DNA of 64,000 bases. It comes from Lachnospiraceae bacterium RM5 (lineage in GTDB: Bacteria > Bacillota > Clostridia > Lachnospirales > Lachnospiraceae). The DNA is taken from assembly GCA_900110975.1 (NCBI GenBank), contig FOFK01000006.1:61130-125129 (forward strand), given 5' to 3'. The notes under the pieces are model-generated. The model ran no database searches and was not told where the DNA came from. It worked only from the letters and a program-made list of their open reading frames with translations. Below are positions 56,201-62,959 of the stretch, piece after piece; positions within the stretch are counted from its first letter, which is position 1; every line of letters begins with the position of its first letter. The position numbers were made by a program, and so were the translations under genes.

Positions 56201-56468
56201 AGTTTGGTAAAAGTGCATCTGGTCTTTCTTTTGCAATAATAGCTTCAAGACGTTTAACATTGAGAGGTTCAATGTATGTAACATCAGCCATTTCAGGGTC
56301 TGTCATAATAGTTGCAGGGTTTGAGTTTACTAAAACAATCTCATAACCAAGATTTCTTAAGGCTTTACAAGCCTGAGTTCCGGAATAATCAAATTCGCAT
56401 GCCTGTCCGATGATGATAGGACCGGAGCCAATGATTAAAATCTTGTGAATATCCTTACGTTGTGACAT
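53253..56468 (-). CDS. carB: Carbamoyl-phosphate synthase large subunit
   Basis: A protein of about 1071 residues with two homologous ATP-grasp halves ([20 protein letters not shown]; later [20 protein letters not shown]) and a C-terminal MGS-like allosteric domain (residues about 935-1071). It makes carbamoyl phosphate for pyrimidine and arginine synthesis. The start is the ATG at 56468 behind GGAGG. The small subunit carA is not adjacent on either side, which is unusual because carAB are normally linked. Confidence 0.97.
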   Translation of the reverse strand: [1071 protein letters not shown]

Positions 56469-56513
56469 GTATAATTCCTCCAAAATACTAATAAATATTA
56501 AAATCCATTAAAC

Positions 56514-56524
56514 ATTATAACACG
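56514..56524 (-). promoter_or_regulatory. Candidate extended -10 promoter of carB
   Basis: The minus strand reads CGTGTTATAAT, an extended -10 element, about 45 nt upstream of the carB ATG. No PyrR-binding attenuator or other riboswitch was recognised in the leader. Confidence 0.45.
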
Positions 56525-56579
56525 GTAACCTGTAAAAAACTATTGGAAAAATTAATTATGAAAAAATTTATAAAAAGAC

Positions 56580-56608
56580 TTTACAAAAAGAAGTGTATGA
56601 TTTATAAT
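56580..56608 (+). promoter_or_regulatory. Promoter of the tad operon
   Basis: TTTACA (56580-56585) and perfect TATAAT (56603-56608) are separated by 17 bases, 56 nt upstream of the first tad gene. Confidence 0.75.
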
Positions 56609-56664
56609 AAGTGACATCATTTGTTAACAATGAAATATAAGGTCAGGGGTGATGGATAAAATGT

Positions 56665-57663
56665 ATGAATAAATATAAGGAGGTCTTATTCTATGACAGG
56701 GATGTATATTTTACGGATTCTATAAGAAATTATTATAAGAATGCGGGGATGATAATAGAATGTCTGTTTTTCAGTGATATTAAGGGATTATGGGATTATG
56801 TAAAAAAGAAAAGAGAGTATATAGGGTTAATTGTCATTTCAGAAAAGTATTTCAGCGAAAATAAAGATAATAAGATAAATACGAATAACAGGATTAATAA
56901 AGATAATTATAATGGTTATGGTAACGAAAGTATAAATCGGTTACATGATTTTAATGATATTAATTATCTTGTTTTATGCGAAGATAAGGATGTTGAGCTC
57001 GTATCCGGATTCAGGACAATTTATAAATATCAGGCTGCATCTTTGATATTCAGGGATATTTATGATGAATGTGCCAGATGTTTTGATGATAAAAAGTCTT
57101 CATCAATTTATCAGAAAGCGGTGAAAGGTAAGGTTATTTCTTTATATTCACTTCTTGGAGAAAAGGAAAAAATTAAAGCATTAAAAGAAGTGATTAATAT
57201 TATAAATGCAAATGGTTCAGATAAAAAAATATTATTTGTTGATATGAGTTTTTTTTCGGCACTTGATGTAAATTCCAATCATACATTATCTGATATTCTT
57301 TACTATATAAGGTTAGGAAATAAATGTTTAGATATCAAGTTAAATACAATTATAAAAAAAGATATATCCGGATTTGATTTAATAGGAACCTGTAATAATC
57401 CTAATGATTTAAAGAGCATTAAGAAAGAGGAGATTAAATATATTGCAGAGGAAATTTTAAAGATGGATATTTATGATTTTATTATTTTTAATCTTGATGC
57501 CTCGTTATTTGAATTTCTTGATATTTTTAAGGATTATGAAGGTATCTATCTGGTATGTGATAATAAAAATGGAATGGATAAACCCTTGGTAAAATTTATG
57601 AATTACCTTGAAAATACGGATAAGAGCGGTGTACTTGATTACATTAAAAAGGTATATGTATAG
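56665..57663 (+). CDS. TadZ/CpaE-like pilus localisation protein with degenerate P-loop
   Basis: A 332-residue protein. The N-terminal 130 residues look like a receiver-type domain (EVLFYDRDVYFTDSIRNYY). The second half has the ParA/MinD fold pattern: KGKVISLYSLLGEKEKIKAL (residues 154-173) at the P-loop position, KKILFVDMSFFSALDV, and YDFIIFNLDA. The KGGVGKTT-type Walker A is replaced by LLGEKEK, so nucleotide binding is doubtful. First in the tad operon, where TadZ/CpaE proteins place the pilus machine at the pole. It also carries an Asn/Lys-rich insertion (residues 64-90). A 26-nt gap separates it from tadA. Confidence 0.72.
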   Translation: MNKYKEVLFYDRDVYFTDSIRNYYKNAGMIIECLFFSDIKGLWDYVKKKREYIGLIVISEKYFSENKDNKINTNNRINKDNYNGYGNESINRLHDFNDINYLVLCEDKDVELVSGFRTIYKYQAASLIFRDIYDECARCFDDKKSSSIYQKAVKGKVISLYSLLGEKEKIKALKEVINIINANGSDKKILFVDMSFFSALDVNSNHTLSDILYYIRLGNKCLDIKLNTIIKKDISGFDLIGTCNNPNDLKSIKKEEIKYIAEEILKMDIYDFIIFNLDASLFEFLDIFKDYEGIYLVCDNKNGMDKPLVKFMNYLENTDKSGVLDYIKKVYV

Positions 57664-57688
57664 TGATTAATTAAAGTTGGGTGAATAA

Positions 57689-58933
57689 ATGGATATAAAT
57701 GCTATAAGGGATATTGTTTTAAATAAGATAGACATGTCTTTGGAAACGGATGATGAAACCATAAAAGAAGTTATTGATAATGTGCTGTTGGAAGAATCAG
57801 ATGACATGTATTTATTTTTGGATGACAAGATAAAGATAAGAAAAAGTGTTTTTGATTCCATAAAAGGAATGGATGTACTATCAAGAATTTTAAAAGATGA
57901 AGAAATAACCGAAGTTATGATAAATGGTGTTAAAGATATTTTTATTGAAAAGAATGGAAGTATAGAAAAGTATGAAGGTGAATTTTCTACGAAAGAAAGA
58001 CTTTTAGATATTATCCAGAAAATCGTAACAAGGGTTAACAGAAGGGTTAATGAATCTTCGCCTATTGTTGATACAAGACTTATTGATGGTTCAAGGGTCA
58101 ATATTGTTTTAGAGCCTGTTGCCATAAATGGACCGGTTGTTACCATACGAAGATTTCCGGATAAAAGCATAACCATGGATGAACTGGTATCTTTTAAAAC
58201 TATTGATGAAGAATGTAAGGAATTTATAAGAGCTTTAATAAAAGCTAAGTATAATATTATTTTTTGTGGTTCAACAGGATGTGGGAAAACAACTTTTTTA
58301 AATGCTGTATCTGCTTTTATTGGTGAGGATGAAAGAGTAATTACCATTGAAGATCTATGTGAATTAAAAATCCAGAATGTAAAAAATCTTGTGAGTCTTG
58401 AAGCCAGGGAGAAAAATATAGAAGGCGAAAATGAAATAAGTATAAGAACCCTTATTAAAACTTCTTTAAGAATGAGGCCGGACAGGATAATTGTAGGAGA
58501 AGTAAGGGATGGAGCTGCTCTTGATATGCTTCAGGCTATGAATACGGGGCATGATGGAAGTTTGAGTACTGCACATGCTAACAGTCCTAAAGATATGATA
58601 AACAGACTGGAAGTAATGGTATCCATGGGAAGTGATTTGTCCATAAATGCGATAAGGGGGCAGATTATTTCGGGTGTTGATATTATTATACATCTTGGAA
58701 GAATGAGGGATAAGACAAGAAAACTTTTAGAAATTGTTGAAGTTGATGGAGGGAATGGGAAAGTTAAACTTAGGAGCATATGTAAATTTGTTGAAGACAT
58801 AAAAGAAGATAAAGGTAAGGGAAGCAGTGTAAGTGGGAGGTTTGTATGGAATGAAGAAGGTTTAAAAAATACGGAAAAATTATTAAGGGCGGGGTTGTTT
58901 GATGAAGAAAAAAAATACGGAGCACATAATTAA
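57689..58933 (+). CDS. tadA: Type IVb pilus assembly ATPase TadA/CpaF
   Basis: A 414-residue secretion ATPase of the PulE/VirB11 superfamily: Walker A FCGSTGCGKTTFLNAVSAF, Asp box VITIEDLCELKI, and the Walker B and His-box region RPDRIIVGEVRDGAALDML with NTGHDGSLSTAHANSP. The C-terminal 70 residues are Lys/Gly-rich. It powers Flp pilus extension and retraction. tadB overlaps its 3' end. Confidence 0.95.
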   Translation: MDINAIRDIVLNKIDMSLETDDETIKEVIDNVLLEESDDMYLFLDDKIKIRKSVFDSIKGMDVLSRILKDEEITEVMINGVKDIFIEKNGSIEKYEGEFSTKERLLDIIQKIVTRVNRRVNESSPIVDTRLIDGSRVNIVLEPVAINGPVVTIRRFPDKSITMDELVSFKTIDEECKEFIRALIKAKYNIIFCGSTGCGKTTFLNAVSAFIGEDERVITIEDLCELKIQNVKNLVSLEAREKNIEGENEISIRTLIKTSLRMRPDRIIVGEVRDGAALDMLQAMNTGHDGSLSTAHANSPKDMINRLEVMVSMGSDLSINAIRGQIISGVDIIIHLGRMRDKTRKLLEIVEVDGGNGKVKLRSICKFVEDIKEDKGKGSSVSGRFVWNEEGLKNTEKLLRAGLFDEEKKYGAHN

Positions 58934-59666
58934 TTATGATATTTATATTTTCAGCAGGATGGAAAAAATCTTTTTAGCTCTTGTAATAGCAGGATTTGCA
59001 GTAGTTTTTTCATTTGTATTTTATAATAATGTTATTTCTTTTTTTATCTTTCTGATACCGGGACCTGTTTATATAAAGTATTTTAGAAAAATATTTATTT
59101 TAAGAAGAAAAGAAAAATTATTAGAGCAGTTCAGGGAATTTTTAGTTTCTTTATCTGCACAGTTGTCTTCAGGATATTCCATGGAATATGGTCTCTTAGA
59201 GGTTTTGCCTGAGATGAGGCAGATGTATGGAATGGATGGATATATCTGTAAGGAAATAATGATTATGTTAAACAGACTTTCTTTAAATATAAAGATAGAG
59301 GATACTTTAAAGGATTTTGGAAACAGAAGTGGAATATATGAGATAAAGTTATTCAGCGAAGTGATTTCTGTTTCAAAAAGAACCGGTGGAGATATGATAA
59401 ACATAATAAAAAAGACATCTGAAACAATAAGCAGGAAGTTTGAGGTTAACAGGGAAATTAAAGAAATAATAAATGCAAAAAAATATGAATATATGGTAAT
59501 GTGCTGTATGCCGGAGGTTATTGTTTTATATATGAGATTTACGGCAGGGGATTTGATGGGTGCTTTATATAATTCATTAATGGGAAGGGTGGTCGTAACC
59601 ATCTGTCTTATTATATATTTTTTTGCAGTAATTATAGGGTTAAAGATGACAGAGATAAAATATTAA
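58902..59666 (+). CDS. tadB: Tad pilus inner-membrane platform protein TadB
   Basis: About 254 residues with two hydrophobic helices near the N-terminus (IFLALVIAGFAVVFSFVFYN, VISFFIFLIPGPVYIKYF) and one or two at the C-terminus, flanking a T2SF-type cytoplasmic domain (LVSLSAQLSSGYSMEYGLLE; SVSKRTGGDMINIIKKTSET). The start overlaps the tadA end by 32 nt. The ATG at 58902 is probable, but a TTG one codon earlier is possible. Confidence 0.85.
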   Translation: MKKKNTEHIINYDIYIFSRMEKIFLALVIAGFAVVFSFVFYNNVISFFIFLIPGPVYIKYFRKIFILRRKEKLLEQFREFLVSLSAQLSSGYSMEYGLLEVLPEMRQMYGMDGYICKEIMIMLNRLSLNIKIEDTLKDFGNRSGIYEIKLFSEVISVSKRTGGDMINIIKKTSETISRKFEVNREIKEIINAKKYEYMVMCCMPEVIVLYMRFTAGDLMGALYNSLMGRVVVTICLIIYFFAVIIGLKMTEIKY

Positions 59667-59684
59667 AAATATTAAACAGGGGTG

Positions 59685-60569
59685 ATGGTTATAGTCTATA
59701 CAATTGTATTTTTTTTCATAAATATAATTCTTTTAATATTCCCATTTAAAGAGAAAAAAGAATATATTTCCCGGCTTAAAAATATGGAGAAAAAGTATAT
59801 TTTCATTCTTAATTTTTTTGGCGGAATTTCATTATTTATCATTATGTTTGTTAATAGAAAAATAAAGCAGCTTCCCTTATATAAAATGAAAGATGGTATG
59901 GAAAAGATTAATTTAAAAACATTTGATAATAAAGATGTTATTGCAATACTTATTTACAGACTTTGTTTGTCTTTATTGGCATCTGACATATGTTTGATTT
60001 TAGGTGTTTTCAGGGAGGATCTTAAATTTAAGTCTGTTCTTCTGGCTTTGATTTCAGGCGTGGTAGTTTTTATTTTATTTTTTAATAATGATAAAAATAT
60101 TCTTGATAAAAGAAAAGAAGAACTTGAGATGGATTATGTATCTATTGTAGAAAAAATAGCTATTCTACAGGAAGCTGGTTTAAGCATTTTGCCTGCATTT
60201 GAAAGGATTTTAAAAGATTATGAGGAGGAGAAGGAATTTAAGTATGCGTATGAGGAAATAAAACTTTTAAAATATCGTATGGAAAATGGAATGAGTGAAA
60301 CCGAAAGCATATCGGTCTTTGGAAAGAGGTGTGGATTGTCTTCATATATAAAACTTGCAAATCTGCTAGAACAGAATATAAAAAAAGGAACAAAAGGTGT
60401 AAGCGTGATTTTACGTGGTGAAGTGTATGAAGCATATGAGAAAAGAAAGACTTTAATTAAGGCAAAAAGTGACAGGACATCAACAAAATTATTATTTCCT
60501 ATGGGAATTCTTTTGGTGATATCCATGGCGATGGTTATGATTCCGGCGCTGATGTCATTTAAGTTGTGA
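59685..60569 (+). CDS. tadC: Tad pilus inner-membrane platform protein TadC
   Basis: About 294 residues, T2SF-like. N-terminal helix (VYTIVFFFINIILLIFPF), two middle helices, a cytoplasmic T2SF segment (VEKIAILQEAGLSILPAFER; LANLLEQNIKKGTKGVSVIL) and a C-terminal helix (FPMGILLVISMAMVMIPALM). It partners with TadB. The start is uncertain: GTG at 59682 or ATG at 59685, both very close to AGGGGTG. Confidence 0.85.
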   Translation: MVIVYTIVFFFINIILLIFPFKEKKEYISRLKNMEKKYIFILNFFGGISLFIIMFVNRKIKQLPLYKMKDGMEKINLKTFDNKDVIAILIYRLCLSLLASDICLILGVFREDLKFKSVLLALISGVVVFILFFNNDKNILDKRKEELEMDYVSIVEKIAILQEAGLSILPAFERILKDYEEEKEFKYAYEEIKLLKYRMENGMSETESISVFGKRCGLSSYIKLANLLEQNIKKGTKGVSVILRGEVYEAYEKRKTLIKAKSDRTSTKLLFPMGILLVISMAMVMIPALMSFKL

Positions 60570-60645
60570 TAAAAAAAGTTTGAAAAAATTTGGAAAAGTT
60601 TGGAAAAAGTTTGGAAGAATTATGAAAAAAAAGGAGAGTTTGCGT

Positions 60646-60852
60646 ATGAGAAAAATTAGAGATTTTTTGGAAATGATTTATTTAAACATAGCAATTCTTA
60701 TATTGGATTTAAAAATAAGATGGGAAGAAAGCAGTTTTAAAGAAAATAACGCAGGAGAGAAAGACGGTCTTATAGGAAATAATGCAGGGATGGGCGTTAT
60801 AGAAGTTGTATTAATTACTCTCGAGAAGTACTTTATCTCTTATTCATTATAG
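60646..60852 (+). pseudogene. flp: Flp-type pilin, interrupted in its hydrophobic segment
   Basis: The ATG at 60646 follows AAAAAAGGAGA. The predicted protein (68 residues) ends in a prepilin motif NAGMGVIEVVLI, where Flp pilins continue with about 20 hydrophobic residues. Here the frame instead reads TLEKYFISYSL and stops. Base composition and gene type change at the same place (about 60812-60822). I read this as a pilin gene cut by insertion of the element to the right. The leader between residues 1 and 55 is longer than in most Flp prepilins. Without the missing part the product could not form a pilus filament. Confidence 0.75.
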
Positions 60853-60937
60853 AATCTGTAGAAAGAATATATCTATATGTCTGTATCATATCCATCCTAT
60901 CAATCAATATATCAGTATCAATAAGAAGGGGGCTTTA

Positions 60938-61255
60938 ATGTTTACCTATAGAGAGTTACATCTCATTGATAAAGGTTATTTCAAGGTACTTAGGTATCCT
61001 GTAGAGGATAACTTCATTGAGATTCAAAGTAAAAATACAAAGGATTCATGGATCATTCAAAAGAGGAATCCTGCTTATTCAGAATATCCTATTATCCTGT
61101 ATCATAAACATCCAGGTCAGAAATATTATCATAGGCATTGGCAGTGCTACAACGTATCACAATGCATCAGATCCATTAAATCCCATGATGAATATTCCTT
61201 TTTAAGGAAGTGGAATGAACGTTTTATTAGACGTCCTAAATATAAGTGTGTGTAG
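60938..61255 (+). CDS. Hypothetical protein of the mobile element
   Basis: A 105-residue basic protein preceded by AGGGGGC and an ATG. It is rich in aromatic residues, His and Lys (KHPGQKYYHRHWQCYNVSQC, SFLRKWNERFIRRPKYKC). No signal peptide or membrane helix. I do not recognise a family. It reads toward the convergent ParR-like gene. The good ribosome site and sensible composition argue that it is real. Confidence 0.6.
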   Translation: MFTYRELHLIDKGYFKVLRYPVEDNFIEIQSKNTKDSWIIQKRNPAYSEYPIILYHKHPGQKYYHRHWQCYNVSQCIRSIKSHDEYSFLRKWNERFIRRPKYKCV

Positions 61256-61292
61256 GGCTTTTATTTCTTAAATTCATGTTTTTGCTCCTTTA

Positions 61293-61646
61293 TTAAAACG
61301 ATAGTATATCAGCCATTACATCACTGATATTTTCATCTGTAGCAGGTTCTGGGGTATCCCATGTTTCGGGACCGGAGGAAACACAAGAAGAAGGATTAGC
61401 CTCTGTAGTTCCCGAAACAATGGTGATGTTACCGCCAAGTCTAGCTACGATTTTGTCTGCTAGTTCATCAAGTGGCAGTTCGTTTGAGGAATGGTTGTTA
61501 TGACGCTCTGCAAGTTCATACAGAGCTGTCACAACCATTTCATTGGCACTGCTAAAGCCGTATTCGGCATAGTTAGAAATTGCCTTTATTGCCACCTGAT
61601 CTTTGTGTGTGTCATAGAATCTGATGGTTTTGGCAAAGGATTTCAT
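61293..61646 (-). CDS. ParR-like plasmid partition adaptor (small, downstream of ParM)
   Basis: A 117-residue protein starting FAKTIRFYDTHKDQVAIKAI; the first 60 residues (SSANEMVVTALYELAERHNN) resemble a ribbon-helix-helix DNA-binding domain, and the rest is acidic and low in order. It overlaps the parM stop by one base (TAATG), as in parMR operons where ParR binds the centromere and links it to ParM filaments. Assignment rests on context and the RHH-like pattern. Confidence 0.68.
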   Translation of the reverse strand: MKSFAKTIRFYDTHKDQVAIKAISNYAEYGFSSANEMVVTALYELAERHNNHSSNELPLDELADKIVARLGGNITIVSGTTEANPSSCVSSGPETWDTPEPATDENISDVMADILSF

Positions 61647-62563
61647 TACTTTAATCCTCCGTTTCGAATCTGGTAGCGAATAAGGTCTTCATAACCTTTC
61701 GCATTGATATGAACATCATCGATTACAGTAGCTTTTGGATATTTCTCAGCATCAAGGAAGTTCTTAATGATTGTAGAACCACCACCGATAAAGATAAGCT
61801 GAGTTGTATCAAGGTTGAACTGTAAGGCACGAAGCTGCCCCATAATGTCTTCCACATAGGTTTTAAGGTCGTTCTGAATGACTGTAAGATACTTAGGTGG
61901 AAGATCAATGCTTGAACCGGTAATCATTACATCCTTAAGTAAGATTTCATCTGCTTCACCGTTAAACTGCTCTCTTAGGTGTTCATTGATTTTGTGCATA
62001 CATGTTATGGTTCCAAGAGAAAGGCTCTTGCAGTTACCAGCATCCGCTTTTCTCTCGCGGATAGGCATGATATCAATCGTCCAACTTCCAATGTCGATAA
62101 CAACAGCAAGTCTGCTGAATTTGTTGATATAATTGACGATTCCGGCATAGCCCTGTGGATACACATTTATACTTAAAAGGTTGATGCTATAGGTTACATC
62201 TTCATACTTGAAAACAAGTTTACGATTGCGCTTGTAGTAATCAAGCATAGGTTCTTTTTCTGCTCCCATACGTGTAAGTGGTACACCTACACCAAGATGG
62301 ATGTCTGCCTGAGTCATGCCCTGCATCTTAAGTTCTTCTGCGATAGCAGCTTCGGTAAGAACGAGCATGTCCTCATTGTTCATTTTAGATTCCTGAATGG
62401 TAATCTTAGGATTGCCAACTGAATAGAATCCCTCATTTGTTTCAACCACCATGCTTGAAATAGGTGGCTTTGTGGAATGCTTAATCACTCCACTAGAAAA
62501 TACTTTGTGTGATGTCTTTGTGTTACCAAATCCAACGTCTACTCCAATAATTAATTCACTCAT
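61646..62563 (-). CDS. parM: ParM/StbA-type actin-like partition ATPase
   Basis: A 305-residue actin-like protein. Phosphate-1 loop IIGVDVGFGNTKTS, phosphate-2 loop AVVIDIGSWTID, and adenosine motif LIFIGGGSTIIKNF appear in the right order and spacing for ParM/Alp-type proteins. These polymerise to push plasmid copies apart, using ParR bound at a parC centromere. GAGAGG lies seven bases before the ATG. It is unusual next to transposase genes. Confidence 0.88.
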   Translation of the reverse strand: MSELIIGVDVGFGNTKTSHKVFSSGVIKHSTKPPISSMVVETNEGFYSVGNPKITIQESKMNNEDMLVLTEAAIAEELKMQGMTQADIHLGVGVPLTRMGAEKEPMLDYYKRNRKLVFKYEDVTYSINLLSINVYPQGYAGIVNYINKFSRLAVVIDIGSWTIDIMPIRERKADAGNCKSLSLGTITCMHKINEHLREQFNGEADEILLKDVMITGSSIDLPPKYLTVIQNDLKTYVEDIMGQLRALQFNLDTTQLIFIGGGSTIIKNFLDAEKYPKATVIDDVHINAKGYEDLIRYQIRNGGLK

Positions 62564-62581
62564 TTTAAAATCCTCTCTTTC

Positions 62582-62959
62582 TTATAAATTATTAACTAGG
62601 TCAAATTCTGAAGAGCTTTTCTTTTCTAGCTCAGCAGTTAATGTTTCAATGTTCTTTTCTAAAGAAATAATCTTTAGTTTTAGTAACTCGTTTTCTCGTC
62701 TGGTAGCTTTTAAAAGAGACTCTTCTTTTCTGTTAATAAAGACTTTTCCGATTTGTAAGGTGATAGCATTTGTAAGTGCTTCGTGAACATCTTTATTTTT
62801 GTAGAAGTAGTCTCTAGAAAAGCCAGTGCGTCTTACAAGTTCTGCGACAGTGACTTTTTCGCCATCCTCAACCATTTCCGAAATTGTGGTAAGGGAAAGG
62901 TTTAGCATAGCTTCAGATCTGTCGTGATTGCTTTTTACCATGTTTGTGTAGTTTGCCAT
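62582..62959 (-). CDS. tnpC: TnpC-like protein of the Tn554 family (DUF6262-like)
   Basis: A 125-residue protein, the same length as Tn554 TnpC. An HTH-like region (VTVAELVRRTGFSRDYFYKN) is followed by a coiled coil (ATRRENELLKLKIISLEKNI). In Tn554, TnpC stimulates transposition and affects orientation. The ATG at 62959 overlaps the tnpB stop (TAATG) and is nine bases after GGAGG. The family name is from memory of TnpC's length, position and layout. Confidence 0.72.
   Translation of the reverse strand: MANYTNMVKSNHDRSEAMLNLSLTTISEMVEDGEKVTVAELVRRTGFSRDYFYKNKDVHEALTNAITLQIGKVFINRKEESLLKATRRENELLKLKIISLEKNIETLTAELEKKSSSEFDLVNNL

Noticed and set aside
57667-58347. 226-codon open frame opposite tadA
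   Set aside because: It lies antisense to the well-supported TadA ATPase and its Ser/Ile/Leu-rich content is typical of reverse-strand shadows.
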